DNA from: Zymomonas mobilis
GTDB lineage: Bacteria > Pseudomonadota > Alphaproteobacteria > Sphingomonadales > Sphingomonadaceae
DNA length: 64,000 bases
Assembly (NCBI RefSeq): GCF_006715975.1
Contig: NZ_VFOF01000001.1
Span: forward strand, 630,001-694,000
Reading direction: 5' to 3'
The position numbers and the translations under genes are program-made. Shown here in pieces: positions 10,894 to 21,200 of the stretch. The notes under the pieces are model-generated. The model was not told the DNA's origin. It saw only the letters and a program-made list of their open reading frames with translations, and ran no database searches. Within the stretch, counting starts at the first letter, position 1. Each line of letters begins with the position of its first letter.

Positions 10894-11388
10894 ATGACTT
10901 TTAAATTAAATAGCTTGAAAGATAACGAAGGTTCACGCGTTGGTCGTGTCCGCGTTGGTCGTGGTATCGGTTCTGGTCTGGGTAAGACTGCCGGTCGTGG
11001 TCAAAAAGGTCAGAAGAGCCGTTCTGGTGTTTCTATCAACGGTTTTGCCGGTGGTCAGATGCCGATTTATATGCGTCTGCCAAAGCGTGGTTTCAACAAC
11101 ATCTTCGCTAAAGACTATGCTGAAGTTAACCTTGGTGTTGTCCAGAAGCTGATCGAATCAGGTCGTCTGGATGCTAAGAACCCGATCGATCATCAGGCTT
11201 TGAAAGCTGCTGGCGTTGCCCGCGGTGGTAAAGACGGTGTTCGCGTTCTTGCTAAAGGTGAAATTTCTTCCAAGGTTACTTTCAAGGTTGCCGGAATTTC
11301 TAAAGCTGCCCGTGAAGCTGTTGAAAAAGCTGGCGGATCAGTCGAAATCATTGCACGTCGCAATGCAGAAGAAAAGACAGACGCCTAA
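10894..11388 (+). CDS. rplO: 50S ribosomal protein L15
   Basis: L15 is a late-assembly protein that reaches into the 50S core. The start is ATG 10894 ([20 protein letters not shown]); a GTG three codons upstream is in frame but less likely. 164 residues. The [20 protein letters not shown] motif is intact. A clear terminator-like hairpin follows, so secY may need its own promoter. Confidence 0.95.
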   Translation: MTFKLNSLKDNEGSRVGRVRVGRGIGSGLGKTAGRGQKGQKSRSGVSINGFAGGQMPIYMRLPKRGFNNIFAKDYAEVNLGVVQKLIESGRLDAKNPIDHQALKAAGVARGGKDGVRVLAKGEISSKVTFKVAGISKAAREAVEKAGGSVEIIARRNAEEKTDA

Positions 11389-11418
11389 TATACTAGGCGC
11401 CAAGCCTGATTAAGAAGG

Positions 11419-11456
11419 ACGGTCTGTAAGGTATTTAGCTTTGCAGGCCGTTTTTT
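11419..11456 (+). terminator. intrinsic terminator after rplO
   Basis: ACGGTCTG (11419-11426) pairs with CAGGCCGT (11444-11451, one G-T pair) and six Ts follow. It separates the ribosomal part of the spc operon from secY. The rest of the gap to 11678 shows a further weak CCTGAGT/ACTCGGG hairpin (11533-11553) and no gene. Confidence 0.7.
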
Positions 11457-11678
11457 CTGGAATAAACGCCATTTTAAGCAAAGGCTTGGTTGTCAATTTT
11501 GCATTCACTGCTTAAACCCACTATGTCCGGTTCCTGAGTTTTTATTACTCGGGGGGTCGTGGAAAGAAGATAAGCTCTATATTTAGGCTTTGTCTTTGTC
11601 TTTTGCGGCATGTCGATCATACGTCATGATAGCTTTTTAAAAAATCTATCAGCAACTTTTTCGGGGTTCGACTGAATA

Positions 11679-13067
11679 ATGGCATCAGCAGCCAATCAAT
11701 TTGCCTCTAATTTCAATCTTTCTCAGTTTGGGAAGGCTACTGATCTTAAAAAGCGTCTGTGGTTCACCTTTCTGGCCTTGATTGTTTTTCGGTTACTTTC
11801 TTTTGTGCCGTTACCGGGTATTGATCCGCGCACGATGGGAGCGCTTTTTGCGCAGACTCATGGCGGTGTGTTGGATTTCTTCAATACTTTCTCAGGTGGT
11901 TCTTTAAGCCGTATGTCGTTAATCGCTTTGGGATTAATGCCTTATATTACGGCCTCTATCGTCGTTCAGCTTTCAACCTCGCTTAGTCCTCATCTGGAGG
12001 CTTTGAAAAAGGAAGGTGAAAGTGGTCGAAAGAAACTGAACCAATATACGCGGTTGGGTACGGTTCTTCTAACTACCATCCAAGGGTATTTTATTGCTGT
12101 TGGATTAGAAAACTGGAAAACGCCTGCGGGCTTTTCAGCCGTTGTGGATCCAGGTTGGTTATTCCGAGTCAGTTGTGTAATTTCCCTGATTGGCGGCACC
12201 ATGTTTTTAATGTGGTTAGGTGAGCAGATCACTAGCCGTGGTGTCGGTAACGGAACGTCCCTTATTATTATGGCCGGTATCGTTTCCCAGCTTCCTGTTA
12301 TTATTTTAAATACGCTGGAACGGACACGGAGCGGGGCTGTTAATCCGGCGCTGATTATTGCCGTAATTGCGGTGGTCGCAGCCTTGGTGCTGTTCATCTG
12401 CTTCATGGAACGAGCGCAAAGGCGCGTGCTAATTCAGTATCCAAAACGGCAATCTGCACATGGAATGATGCAGGCTGACAAGAGCCATCTGCCTTTGAAG
12501 CTGAATACTGCGAATGTTATTCCGCCGATTTTTGCGTCTTCTGTTCTGTTAATGCCATTAACTATTACGCAATTCGCCGGACAGCGCGTTACCGCAGGCG
12601 GCCGTTGGAGCAATATTCTGATTACTCTTAATCAGTATCTGGCTCACGGCACATGGCTTTATATGCTGTTATATGGGCTTGGGATTGTTTTCTTCAGCTT
12701 CTTCTATACGGCGATTGTGTTTAATCCCGAAGAAACCGCGGATAATTTGAAAAAATATGGTGGCTTTATTCCTGGTATCCGTCCGGGGAAAGCAACGGCA
12801 GATTACCTTGATTATCTGTTGACCCGTATCACGGTTATCGGTGCAGCCTATCTGACCTGCATTTGTTTGGTACCAGAATTCATGGCCAGCGAATTGGGGA
12901 TGACCTCTTTTGCGATTGGCGGAACCAGCCTGTTGATTGTTGTCAACGTGACGATTGATACAGTGACCCAGATCCAAAGCCATTTGATTGCGCATCAATA
13001 TGGCGATTTAATCCGCAAGTCGAAATTGCGGGGCAAAAGCATTCGGCGGCGTCCGAAATTGAAATAG
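11679..13067 (+). CDS. secY: preprotein translocase subunit SecY
   Basis: SecY forms the protein-conducting channel of the inner membrane with SecE and SecG. 462 residues with ten predicted membrane segments; RLLSFVPLPGIDP near TM1 and the plug region, MAGIVSQLP, and the cytosolic loop motif RRVLIQYPKRQ are typical. The C-terminal tail KSKLRGKSIRRRPKLK is basic. It is 611 nt from the rplO stop-terminator system to its end of adk linkage: the rplO terminator lies upstream and adk starts 32 nt downstream, so secY-adk is probably one transcript. Confidence 0.97.
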   Translation: MASAANQFASNFNLSQFGKATDLKKRLWFTFLALIVFRLLSFVPLPGIDPRTMGALFAQTHGGVLDFFNTFSGGSLSRMSLIALGLMPYITASIVVQLSTSLSPHLEALKKEGESGRKKLNQYTRLGTVLLTTIQGYFIAVGLENWKTPAGFSAVVDPGWLFRVSCVISLIGGTMFLMWLGEQITSRGVGNGTSLIIMAGIVSQLPVIILNTLERTRSGAVNPALIIAVIAVVAALVLFICFMERAQRRVLIQYPKRQSAHGMMQADKSHLPLKLNTANVIPPIFASSVLLMPLTITQFAGQRVTAGGRWSNILITLNQYLAHGTWLYMLLYGLGIVFFSFFYTAIVFNPEETADNLKKYGGFIPGIRPGKATADYLDYLLTRITVIGAAYLTCICLVPEFMASELGMTSFAIGGTSLLIVVNVTIDTVTQIQSHLIAHQYGDLIRKSKLRGKSIRRRPKLK

Positions 13068-13099
13068 GTTTTCCTGTTTAACAAAGCGGAATCTACATA

Positions 13100-13771
13100 A
13101 TGAATATTATTCTTTTTGGCCCGCCGGGGGCTGGTAAAGGAACACAGGCTCATCATCTGGTTCATGACTTTGGCATGGTTCAGCTTTCTACTGGCGATAT
13201 CCTGCGTCAGGCCGTTCAAGAAGGCACTGAAGTTGGGAAGATCGCTGGAGAGCTGATGAAAGCTGGTAAGCTGATTCCTGATGATCTGATGAATAAAATT
13301 TTAGGTGAACGTTTGGATAAGCCAGACACCCAGAATGGTGTGATCTTTGACGGTTTTCCACGGACAAAGCCGCAGGTTGAAGCGCTAGATAAATTGTTGG
13401 CAGAGCGTCACCGTAAACTTGATTGCGTGATTGAAATCAAAGTTGACGAAGATGCCTTGGTTCAGCGGATTGTCGGCCGTTATATTTGCACCAAATGTGG
13501 TGCCGGATATCATGACGAGTTCAAACGTCCGAAAAAAGAGGGTGTTTGTGATGTCTGTGGTTCGACGGAATTTAAACGTCGTCCAGATGATAACGCCGAA
13601 GCGGTTAGGGCAAGACTGGTCGAATATCACGAAAAGACGGCACCGATCCTGCCTATTTATGAAGCAAGAGGTCTTGTTTCCTATGTGGATGGTATGCTTC
13701 CGATGAAAGAAGTCGCTACCAAGATCCATCAGATTTTAACAGACAAGGGGGCAAAGCCCGTTTCAGCATAA
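13100..13771 (+). CDS. adk: adenylate kinase, zinc-LID type
   Basis: Catalyses AMP + ATP = 2 ADP. 223 residues: P-loop GPPGAGKGTQA at residues 7-17, the FDGFPRT substrate motif near 83-89, and a long LID domain. The LID has a Cys4 set (CTKC...CDVC) that should bind one zinc ion, as in Gram-positive and many alphaproteobacterial enzymes; E. coli Adk lacks it. It follows secY by 32 nt, the usual arrangement. Confidence 0.97.
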   Translation: MNIILFGPPGAGKGTQAHHLVHDFGMVQLSTGDILRQAVQEGTEVGKIAGELMKAGKLIPDDLMNKILGERLDKPDTQNGVIFDGFPRTKPQVEALDKLLAERHRKLDCVIEIKVDEDALVQRIVGRYICTKCGAGYHDEFKRPKKEGVCDVCGSTEFKRRPDDNAEAVRARLVEYHEKTAPILPIYEARGLVSYVDGMLPMKEVATKIHQILTDKGAKPVSA

Positions 13772-13800
13772 AGCTGTTCAGCTTTTCCTTTTTAGTTTTT

Positions 13801-13830
13801 AAAAGACAGGTCTTTTGGCCTGTCTTTTTT
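13801..13830 (+). terminator. intrinsic terminator after adk
   Basis: AAAAGACAGG (13801-13810) pairs with CCTGTCTTTT (13819-13828) around an 8-nt loop and runs into T6. The stretch from here to 14067 is T-rich and holds no gene that I can support; it probably carries the rpsM promoter. Confidence 0.85.
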
Positions 13831-14067
13831 ATATTTGAATAGTGCGTCTTAAAGTCTTTTTTTTGGTTAACTTTTTAAAATGGCTTTTTATTGCTATTTT
13901 TTAAAAGGTTTTTTATAGAAAAAGAGAATAATTGCTGGTTTTGTATCAGTTGTCCTTGACTCATGCCTGCCTAACGGTTAGCAAACTTGCTCTTTTGCAG
14001 TTGTGAATCGCAGGGATGTTTTTGCATGTCTGGGGTGACGACTGTAATGAAATAAAAGCGCTGAGAT

Positions 14068-14088
14068 GAGATATGTGCCACATATCTC
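14068..14088 (+). promoter_or_regulatory. hairpin immediately upstream of rpsM
   Basis: GAGATATGT (14068-14076) and ACATATCTC (14080-14088) form a perfect 9-bp stem with a 3-nt loop, ending a few bases before the GGAGCAGGAG ribosome-binding region of rpsM. The alpha operon of E. coli is controlled by a leader structure at this position; a like role here is inference. Confidence 0.5.
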
Positions 14089-14109
14089 GTGGAGCAGGAG
14101 ATTAAAGAC

Positions 14110-14478
14110 ATGGCTCGTATTGCGGGTGTCAATATCCCGACAAACAAACGTGTAGAGATCGCCCTTACCTATATCCATGGTATCGGCCCGACCACGGCTA
14201 AAAAAATTGTTACGAAACTTGGTATTACGCCGGAACGGCGTGTCCAGGATCTTTCCGATAACGAAGTATTGCAGATTCGTGAAGCTATTGATGCTGACTA
14301 TACGGTTGAAGGTGACCTTCGCCGCCAAGTCGCCATGAATATCAAGCGTTTGATGGATCTTGCCTGCTATCGCGGTTTGCGTCATCGCAAAGGGTTGCCT
14401 GTCCGTGGTCAGCGCACCCACACCAATGCACGCACGCGTAAGGGTAAAGCTAAGCCCATCGCTGGCAAGAAGAAATAA
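14110..14478 (+). CDS. rpsM: 30S ribosomal protein S13
   Basis: S13 contacts P-site tRNA and bridges to the 50S. The start is ATG 14110 ([20 protein letters not shown]), giving 122 residues; the longer frame adds seven residues not typical of the family. The C-terminal [20 protein letters not shown] is diagnostic. It begins the alpha operon: rpsM-rpsK-rpoA-rplQ, with no rpsD in it. rpmJ and infA are also absent here. Confidence 0.97.
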   Translation: MARIAGVNIPTNKRVEIALTYIHGIGPTTAKKIVTKLGITPERRVQDLSDNEVLQIREAIDADYTVEGDLRRQVAMNIKRLMDLACYRGLRHRKGLPVRGQRTHTNARTRKGKAKPIAGKKK

Positions 14479-14542
14479 GCAGACATCTTTTTAGAAGGTG
14501 TCTTTTTGCTTTTACATCATCCAGCCTGAGGAATTTTAGTAT

Positions 14543-14932
14543 ATGGCACGCGAACCGCAGCGCGTTAAAAGACGCGAGCGTAAAAATATTTCAGCCGGCG
14601 TGGCACATGTTAACGCTAGCTTTAACAACACAATGATCACCATCACCGATGCACAGGGAAATGCTATTTCCTGGTCATCAGCCGGTATGATGGGCTTTAA
14701 GGGTAGCCGTAAATCGACGCCTTATGCCGCACAGGTTGCAGCAGAAGATGCCGGTAAAAAGGCCGCTGAACATGGTGTCCGCACTTTAGAAGTCGAAGTC
14801 AAAGGTCCAGGTTCGGGTCGTGAATCCGCACTTCGTGCTTTGCAAGCCGTCGGTTTCCATATCACTTCTATCCGTGATGTGACCCCGATTCCGCATAATG
14901 GCGTGCGTCCTTCTAAACGGCGTCGTGTCTGA
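14543..14932 (+). CDS. rpsK: 30S ribosomal protein S11
   Basis: S11 is on the 30S platform and contacts the Shine-Dalgarno helix. 129 residues with ANFN-like [35 protein letters not shown] and the end signature [17 protein letters not shown] 64-nt gap follows rpsM. Confidence 0.97.
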   Translation: MAREPQRVKRRERKNISAGVAHVNASFNNTMITITDAQGNAISWSSAGMMGFKGSRKSTPYAAQVAAEDAGKKAAEHGVRTLEVEVKGPGSGRESALRALQAVGFHITSIRDVTPIPHNGVRPSKRRRV

Positions 14933-14981
14933 TCGATCTGGCGAAGGGCATCAATGTCCTTCCTTTTCCATTTTTTTGGTG

Positions 14982-15003
14982 GCCGGCGGGCAGCCCCGCC
15001 GGC
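14982..15003 (+). promoter_or_regulatory. GC-rich hairpin before rpoA
   Basis: GCCGGCGGG (14982-14990) pairs perfectly with CCCGCCGGC (14995-15003) around loop CAGC. No T-run follows; the ribosome-binding site AAGGGGA of rpoA lies about 9 nt downstream. It may set relative expression of rpoA or be an RNA processing site (inference). Confidence 0.5.
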
Positions 15004-15024
15004 TCAACTCACAAGGGGACGAAC

Positions 15025-16086
15025 GTGGCTGTCAACGCTAAGAACTGGCAGGAACTTAAAAAGCCCAACGCCCTGGAAAAGAAAGCGAGCGGGAACGGCA
15101 AATGCAAGGCAACTTTTGTTGCTGAGCCATTAGAGCGCGGCTTTGGTCTGACGCTCGGTAATGCACTGCGCCGTGTGCTGTTATCTTCACTGCAAGGGGC
15201 AGCCATCACGGCTATAAAGATCGAAAACGTGTTGCATGAATTCTCATCCCTGAGCGGGGTTCGGGAAGATGTGACCGATATCGTTCTTAATATCAAGCAG
15301 GTTGCGATTAAAATGCAAGGGGACGGTAGCCGTCGCCTGCATATTTCTCGTACCGGCCCAGGTGTTGTTACCGCAGGTGATATTGCTGTTACAGGCGATA
15401 TCGAGGTGATGAATCCGGAATTAGTGATCTGTCATCTTGATCAGGGTGCAATCTTTAATGCCGAATTGACCGTTGATACCGGCAAAGGCTATGTCGCTGC
15501 TGTGGCTAACCGTCCGGCGGATGCGCCTATTGGCCTTATCCCGGTTGATGCGCTTTATTCTCCGGTTAGACAAGTTGCATACAAGGTCGAAAATGCCCGT
15601 GTCGGTCAGGAACTTGATTATGACAAGCTTCTGCTGACGATCGAAACCGATGGTACCATTTCGCCCGAAGATGCGATCGCTTATTCAGCCCGTATCCTTC
15701 AGGATCAGCTTCAGCTCTTTGTTCACTTTGATGATGGTTTGGCTCCGCCGACCTCTGCCATTGGACAGAGTTCGATGCCGTCTTCCAGCAGTGAAGCTGA
15801 AAATAGCGCCAACCAGCTTAATCGTAATCTTCTTAAGAAGGTTGACGAATTAGAACTTTCAGTTCGTTCGGCTAACTGTCTCAAGAATGACAATATCATC
15901 TATATTGGTGATCTTGTTCAGAAGACCGAAGCTGAAATGCTGCGCACCCCGAATTTCGGCCGTAAATCCTTGAATGAAATCAAGGAAGTTCTGTCCGGTA
16001 TGGGTTTGCGTCTGGGTATGGAAATCCCCGGCTGGCCGCCTGAAAATATCGAAGAAATGGCTAAGAAGCTCGAACAGGAATATTAA
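15025..16086 (+). CDS. rpoA: DNA-directed RNA polymerase subunit alpha
   Basis: Alpha subunit, scaffold for polymerase assembly and contact for activators. 353 residues from a GTG start ([15 protein letters not shown], the form usual in alphaproteobacteria) preceded by AAGGGGA. N-terminal domain to about residue 235 with [20 protein letters not shown]; linker rich in Ser/Glu; C-terminal domain with [20 protein letters not shown] and the helix-hairpin [17 protein letters not shown]. Confidence 0.98.
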   Translation: MAVNAKNWQELKKPNALEKKASGNGKCKATFVAEPLERGFGLTLGNALRRVLLSSLQGAAITAIKIENVLHEFSSLSGVREDVTDIVLNIKQVAIKMQGDGSRRLHISRTGPGVVTAGDIAVTGDIEVMNPELVICHLDQGAIFNAELTVDTGKGYVAAVANRPADAPIGLIPVDALYSPVRQVAYKVENARVGQELDYDKLLLTIETDGTISPEDAIAYSARILQDQLQLFVHFDDGLAPPTSAIGQSSMPSSSSEAENSANQLNRNLLKKVDELELSVRSANCLKNDNIIYIGDLVQKTEAEMLRTPNFGRKSLNEIKEVLSGMGLRLGMEIPGWPPENIEEMAKKLEQEY

Positions 16087-16095
16087 TTCCTAAAA

Positions 16096-16123
16096 GCCGG
16101 CCTGAAAGGTCAGGCCGGTCTTT
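16096..16123 (+). terminator. strong hairpin between rpoA and rplQ
   Basis: GCCGGCCTGA (16096-16105) pairs with TCAGGCCGGT (16110-16119) over an AAGG loop and is followed by CTTTC. The short T-run makes it a leaky terminator or a processing element between rpoA and rplQ. Confidence 0.6.
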
Positions 16124-16206
16124 CGCGAAAGAGTTAGGCGCTCTCTAAAAAAAAGCGTGGTCCAAGGTACCTGAAACGGCCTTGAGAACAAACGAAAGGA
16201 TAAAAA

Positions 16207-16629
16207 ATGCGTCATCGTGTAGGCGGCCGCAAGCTGCAACGTACCTCCAGCCATCGTCTGGCTTTGTTCCGCAATCAGGCCGCTGCTCTGATTAAGCATG
16301 AACAGATTATTACGACTTTAGCCAAAGCACGTGAATTACGTCCTTACACCGAAAAGCTGGTTACTCTGGCTAAAAAAGGTGGCTTGGCCAATCGTCGTTT
16401 AGCCCATAGCCGTTTGTTGGATGATACCCAGCTTAAAAAGCTTTTTGATATTTTGGCTGATCGTTACAAAGACCGTAACGGTGGTTATACCCGTATCATT
16501 AAAGCCGGTATTCGTGCTTCCGACGCAGCCCAGATGGCTGTGATTGAATTCGTGGATCGCGATACCAGTGCCAAAGGTCAGGATTCAGGTCCCGTTCTGA
16601 GTGAAGAACTGGAAAATGAAGAAGCTTAA
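16207..16629 (+). CDS. rplQ: 50S ribosomal protein L17
   Basis: L17 lies near the tunnel exit. 140 residues starting [20 protein letters not shown], with [18 protein letters not shown] and a Glu-rich tail. An AAAGGA ribosome-binding site precedes it. It closes the ribosomal protein supercluster and is followed by a strong terminator. Confidence 0.97.
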   Translation: MRHRVGGRKLQRTSSHRLALFRNQAAALIKHEQIITTLAKARELRPYTEKLVTLAKKGGLANRRLAHSRLLDDTQLKKLFDILADRYKDRNGGYTRIIKAGIRASDAAQMAVIEFVDRDTSAKGQDSGPVLSEELENEEA

Positions 16630-16658
16630 TTAGCTTTTGAAATCTGATTTTAAGAGGG

Positions 16659-16697
16659 AAGGGGCTATTTAGCCCCTTTCTTTTTGCTTTTTTTCTA
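16659..16697 (+). terminator. intrinsic terminator after rplQ
   Basis: AAGGGGCT (16659-16666) and AGCCCCTT (16671-16678) with loop ATTT, followed by TCTTTTTGCTTTTTTT. It ends the alpha operon. Confidence 0.9.
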
Positions 16698-16776
16698 AAA
16701 AATACCAAAAAAATCAAAGCAGGGCTTGCCTTTATCGCATGAGATGATTAGAGCTGCACCCCGCAGACATTAATGC

Positions 16777-16867
16777 GGAGTGGTGGCCGAGTGGTCGAAG
16801 GCGCACGCCTGGAAAGTGTGTAGGGGCTAACCGCCTCTCGTGGGTTCGAATCCCACCCGCTCCGCCA
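16777..16867 (+). tRNA. tRNA-Ser (anticodon GGA)
   Basis: Class II tRNA of 91 nt including encoded CCA. The acceptor stem GGAGTGG pairs with CCGCTCC (one T-G pair). The anticodon stem CACGC/GTGTG holds loop CTGGAAA, so the anticodon is GGA, reading UCC/UCU serine codons. A long variable arm and the T-arm GTGGG-TTCGAAT-CCCAC are clear. Confidence 0.95.
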
Positions 16868-16892
16868 GTCTTTTTTAAAAGACTGGTCTCTT
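16865..16892 (+). terminator. hairpin closing the tRNA-Ser transcript
   Basis: CCAGTCTTTT (16865-16874) pairs perfectly with AAAAGACTGG (16877-16886); it begins in the CCA end of the tRNA and is followed by TCTCTTAG. Likely terminator for the tRNA. The following AT-rich stretch to 17452 (about 560 nt) holds no gene I can support, only a CAATG-CGG-CATTG palindrome at 17355-17367; it presumably contains the acnA promoter. Confidence 0.6.
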
Positions 16893-17452
16893 AGATTTTC
16901 CAAACCTATGCCTAATTTTTCCCAAAATAATTTTATTATTTAGAGCAGAGCCTGATCCAGCATTGAAGCCTTGATCAATACGGCCTGTAATCTTTTTCTG
17001 CTAAAAAATCGCAATTTTAGACAATCTGATCTTATTTAAGCTTTATAGCCATACATCATAAAATGTTAGATTATCCTTGGTGTCTCTGATGACATAGATT
17101 CCATGGAATAGGCGCCGTTTTTTATATAAAAAGACGATATATTAAAGATATGTTGGGCTTGCGCTGGATATAAGATTTTATAAAAAATCAGCCTACATGA
17201 TCGGCCTTATTTAAATTTATTTATTGGTATTCCTAAAGCCATATTTTGTAATTAAATTTTTCTTTATTCTGTGGCCAATCATATTTTTATAAATAGTTAT
17301 TTTTTAAATAAAGTAATATTATTATAATTTATGTCGTTTAAAATATATCTATTGCAATGCGGCATTGAATAAAAAAATAAATATAAATCCTGATAATTGA
17401 ATGATATGAGAATTCTGCAAAGAGAATGAAGCTATAGAAGTGAAAGCGTAAA

Positions 17453-19723
17453 ATGGTTTTTGATGTTGATTTGATCAAGCGTGTTTATCAGGGCTATCGT
17501 GATAAAATCCATAAAATACAAATCGCATTAGGTAAGCCGTTAACGCTGACTGAAAAAATACTCTATGCCCATTTAGCTGAAGGTGAACCACTAAAGCCCT
17601 ATCGACGAGGCGTGGATTATGTCAATTTCGCCCCTGATCGGGTCGCGATGCAAGATGCCACAGCTCAGATGGCGCTGTTACAGTTGATGAATTCTGGTCG
17701 CGATAAAGTGGCGGTGCCTTCTACCGTTCATTGCGACCATCTGATTTTAGCCTATAAAAATGCTCATGATGATTTGATCTCGGCTGAAAAGAGCAATCAG
17801 GAAGTCTATAGCTTCCTGAAAGATGTCTCTAATAAATATGGGATTGGTTTCTGGAAGCCTGGGGCTGGCATCATCCATCAGGTCGTTTTAGAAAATTATG
17901 CATTCCCAGGTGGCATGATGATCGGCACGGATTCCCATACGCCGAATGCCGGTGGTTTATCTATGGTTGCAATCGGTGTTGGTGGTGCTGATGCTGTCGA
18001 TGTTATGGCTGGTTTGCCATGGGAACTGAAAATGCCCCAGATTATCGGCGTAAAGCTGACAGGCAAATTATCTGGCTGGGCTTCTGCAAAAGACGTTATT
18101 CTGAAACTGGCAGGCATCCTGACCGTAAAGGGTGGTACCAATTCTATTATTGAATATTTCGGTGACGGTGCAGCGTCCCTTTCCGCGACCGGAAAAGCGA
18201 CGATCTGTAATATGGGCGCCGAAGTGGGTGCTACGACTTCAATCTTCCCCTTCGATCAGAAATCAGTCGATTATCTGAAAATTACCGAACGTGGTGAAAT
18301 CGCCGATCTTGCCCAGTCTTTGGGTGATTGCTTCCGTGCAGATGAAGCCGTGCTGGCTGATCCGGCAAGCTATTATGATCGGGTCATTGAAATTGATCTC
18401 TCTAGCCTTGAACCTTACGTCAACGGGCCATTTACGCCGGATCTCGCTTATCCTATTTCAGAATTTGCAAAAGCGGTTGCTGAGCATGACTATCCTGAAA
18501 AGATGGAAGCAGGCCTTATCGGTTCTTGCACCAATTCATCTTATGAAGATTTAAGCCGTGCGGCTTCTATTATTGAAAATGCCAATGCGCTTGATTTGAA
18601 AGTCCAGTCTCAGCTGATTATCAATCCTGGATCGGAACAGGTGAAAGAAACGGCTGAACGCGATGGTCTGATTAACCATTTCGAACAGGCTGGTGCAGTG
18701 ATTATGGCGAATGCCTGTGGCCCTTGTATCGGTCAATGGCGGCGTGAAGGGGCTGATAAAGCACCCCGTAATTCTATTGTCACTTCTTTCAATCGGAATT
18801 TCGCCAAAAGAAATGATGGCAATCCGAACACCTATGCTTTCGTTTGCTCTCCTGAAATCGTTGCAGCCTTCTCAATCGCGGGAAGCTTAAGCTTCAACCC
18901 GTTGAAAGACAGCCTGACCAACGAAAAGGGTGAAAAGGTCAAATTGGCAGAGCCAGTCGGTGATGAATTGCCCCAGAAAGGCTTTACGCTGAAATCTGCC
19001 GGCTATGTCGCACCGCTAAAAGACGGCAGCCAGATCAAAATAACGGTAGCACCGGATTCCGAGCGCTTGCAATTACTGGCACCTTTTGCGCCTTGGAATG
19101 GCAAAGATATTATCGACCAGCCCTTATTGATTAAGGTTAGCGGTAAATGCACAACCGATCATATTTCTATGGCGGGCGTCTGGCTGCGTTATCGCGGCCA
19201 TTTAGATAATATCGCCAATAATATGCTGATTGGTGCGGTCAATGCATTCAATCAGAAAACAAATTCCGTGGTTGATCCTGAAACCGGTGATTATATGGCG
19301 GTTCCGGCCTTGGCCAGAAAATATAAGGCTGAAGGTTTCGGATCGATTGTCGTTGCCGAAGAAAATTACGGTGAAGGCTCTTCCCGTGAACATGCCGCGA
19401 TGGAACCTCGCTTTTTGAATGTGAAGGCAATTATCGTTAAATCTTTTGCCCGCATTCATGAAACGAACCTGAAAAAACAAGGTATGCTGGCACTGACTTT
19501 TGTCGATAAAGCCGATTACGACAAAGTTGGTGAAGAAGATAAAATCAGCATTCTTGGATTGCCCTCTTTTGCCCCTGGTAAAAATCTGACGGTCAAATTG
19601 ACCCATAAAGATGGCTCAACAGATTCCTTTGAAGTCAGCCATACTTATAATCAGACGCAGATTGAATGGTTCCACGCTGGTAGCGCCCTGAATAAATTAA
19701 GATCTGAATATAAAGCCTCATAA
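17453..19723 (+). CDS. acn: aconitate hydratase, mitochondrial type
   Basis: Interconverts citrate and isocitrate using a [4Fe-4S] cluster. 756 residues, much shorter than the usual bacterial AcnA (about 890) and close to mitochondrial aconitase. Segments such as LSEK-like [30 protein letters not shown]-like [35 protein letters not shown]-like GLPWELKMP and [10 protein letters not shown] match the animal and yeast enzyme. Cluster cysteines are C359 ([10 protein letters not shown]), C422 and C425 ([11 protein letters not shown]). The swivel domain has GKCTTDHIS and [13 protein letters not shown]. icd follows after 66 nt. In this organism the step probably supplies 2-oxoglutarate for glutamate. 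Confidence 0.96.
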   Translation: MVFDVDLIKRVYQGYRDKIHKIQIALGKPLTLTEKILYAHLAEGEPLKPYRRGVDYVNFAPDRVAMQDATAQMALLQLMNSGRDKVAVPSTVHCDHLILAYKNAHDDLISAEKSNQEVYSFLKDVSNKYGIGFWKPGAGIIHQVVLENYAFPGGMMIGTDSHTPNAGGLSMVAIGVGGADAVDVMAGLPWELKMPQIIGVKLTGKLSGWASAKDVILKLAGILTVKGGTNSIIEYFGDGAASLSATGKATICNMGAEVGATTSIFPFDQKSVDYLKITERGEIADLAQSLGDCFRADEAVLADPASYYDRVIEIDLSSLEPYVNGPFTPDLAYPISEFAKAVAEHDYPEKMEAGLIGSCTNSSYEDLSRAASIIENANALDLKVQSQLIINPGSEQVKETAERDGLINHFEQAGAVIMANACGPCIGQWRREGADKAPRNSIVTSFNRNFAKRNDGNPNTYAFVCSPEIVAAFSIAGSLSFNPLKDSLTNEKGEKVKLAEPVGDELPQKGFTLKSAGYVAPLKDGSQIKITVAPDSERLQLLAPFAPWNGKDIIDQPLLIKVSGKCTTDHISMAGVWLRYRGHLDNIANNMLIGAVNAFNQKTNSVVDPETGDYMAVPALARKYKAEGFGSIVVAEENYGEGSSREHAAMEPRFLNVKAIIVKSFARIHETNLKKQGMLALTFVDKADYDKVGEEDKISILGLPSFAPGKNLTVKLTHKDGSTDSFEVSHTYNQTQIEWFHAGSALNKLRSEYKAS

Positions 19724-19789
19724 AATAGGCAAGGAGAGGCGGGTCTGTCAGCTCTGGTTTGACTGGCAGGCCAGCCATAAGGAATAGTG

Positions 19790-21052
19790 ATGAGTGAAAA
19801 AATAACTTTTACCCAAGGTAAATTACAGGTTCCGAATTGCCCTGTTATTCCTTTTATTGAAGGTGATGGCGTCGGAAAAGAAATCTGGCAGTCAGCCCAG
19901 ACCATTTTCGATAAAGCTGTAGAAAAAGCTTATGGCGACAAACGCCGTGTCGAATGGAAACAGGTCTTAGCGGGTGGTAAAGCTTTCGAGCAAACCGGTT
20001 CATGGATGCCCGATGAAACGATGACCGCCTTTAAAGAATATCTGGTTGGTATTAAAGGCCCGCTGACAACGCCGATCGGTGGCGGCATTCGCTCTTTGAA
20101 CGTAGCTTTGCGGCAGGAACTGGATCTTTTCGTCTGTCTGCGGCCAGTTCGCTGGTTTAAAGGGGTAGAAACACCCGTCAAGCATCCTGAAAAAGTCAAT
20201 ATGACGATCTTTCGGGAAAATACCGAAGATATCTATGCTGGGATTGAATGGCTGGAAGGCACTGATGACGCCAAAAAGCTTTATAAATTCCTGCATGAAG
20301 AAATGGGCGTTACCAAGGTTCGTTTCCCTGAAACTTCTTCTTTCGGAATTAAGCCGGTATCAATCGAAGGTTCTGAACGTTTGGTTCGTTCGGCGATCGA
20401 ATATGCTATTGCTCAAAAAGCGCCTTCTATTACGTTGGTGCATAAAGGTAATATCATGAAATTCACGGAAGGTGGCTTCAAACAATGGGGCTACGCTTTA
20501 GCTGAACGTGAATTTGGCGATCAGCTTTTCACGATGAATCAATATGATCAGCTGAAAAAATCTGAAGGTAGCGAAGCTGCTGATAAGGCTTTGAAGGCTG
20601 CTAAAGAGGCTGGTAAGATCATTGTCAAAGATGTCATTACTGACGCCTTTTTGCAGAATACCTTGCTGAAACCGGAAGACTATGCGGTTATCGCCACAAT
20701 GAATTTGAACGGAGACTATATCTCCGATCAGTTGGCTGCAATGGTGGGCGGTATTGGTATCGCACCGGGTGCAAACATCAATTACGCCACTGGACATGCT
20801 ATTTTTGAAGCCACCCATGGCACAGCACCTGACATCGCAGGCGAAGACAAAGCTAATCCGTCTTCACTGTTATTGTCTGGTGCGATGATGTTCGACTATC
20901 TGGGATGGTTTGAAGTCGGCCAGCTTATCAGTCAGGCTATGGAAAAGTTATTCCAGAAAAAACGGGCAACCGTTGATCTGGCGCGCTTTATGCCAGACGG
21001 AGCGGTTCTATCCACGAGCCAGTTTACAGATGAGATGGTTGCCCATCTTTAA
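19790..21052 (+). CDS. icd: isocitrate dehydrogenase, E. coli-type fold with NAD-type cofactor signature
   Basis: Oxidative decarboxylation of isocitrate to 2-oxoglutarate. 420 residues from ATG 19790 with AAGGA upstream. It is subfamily I (E. coli type): [20 protein letters not shown] with S102 equal to the regulatory Ser113, [13 protein letters not shown], and ATHGTAP at 341-347. The cofactor site reads D348-I349 where NADP enzymes have Lys344-Tyr345, A355 for Val351 and V395 for Tyr391. These are the known NAD-specific determinants in this family, so NAD rather than NADP is expected. It follows acn and probably shares its transcript. Confidence 0.96.
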   Translation: MSEKITFTQGKLQVPNCPVIPFIEGDGVGKEIWQSAQTIFDKAVEKAYGDKRRVEWKQVLAGGKAFEQTGSWMPDETMTAFKEYLVGIKGPLTTPIGGGIRSLNVALRQELDLFVCLRPVRWFKGVETPVKHPEKVNMTIFRENTEDIYAGIEWLEGTDDAKKLYKFLHEEMGVTKVRFPETSSFGIKPVSIEGSERLVRSAIEYAIAQKAPSITLVHKGNIMKFTEGGFKQWGYALAEREFGDQLFTMNQYDQLKKSEGSEAADKALKAAKEAGKIIVKDVITDAFLQNTLLKPEDYAVIATMNLNGDYISDQLAAMVGGIGIAPGANINYATGHAIFEATHGTAPDIAGEDKANPSSLLLSGAMMFDYLGWFEVGQLISQAMEKLFQKKRATVDLARFMPDGAVLSTSQFTDEMVAHL

Positions 21053-21067
21053 TTCTAAAACTTTACC

Positions 21068-21097
21068 ATTCCGGCTGCCTGTTTCGGTAGCCGGAAT
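21068..21097. terminator. hairpin between convergent icd and trpC
   Basis: ATTCCGGCT (21068-21076) and AGCCGGAAT (21089-21097) form a perfect 9-bp stem with further G-C pairs in the loop. T-runs are weak on both sides; a bidirectional terminator for icd (+) and trpC (-) is the simplest reading. Confidence 0.6.
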
Positions 21098-21200
21098 TAT
21101 AAATAGATTTTCGGACTTATTTTAAGCTATTTCCCTATAAGGCGAAAAGCTTTTTAGGGCATCCCATCAGAATATATGCCCATTCTTATCCTTAGTGATT

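Noticed and set aside
16777-16892. tRNA-Ser as an attachment site of an integrated element
   Set aside because: No integrase or repeated tRNA 3' end was found downstream; the hairpin at the CCA end is explained as a terminator.
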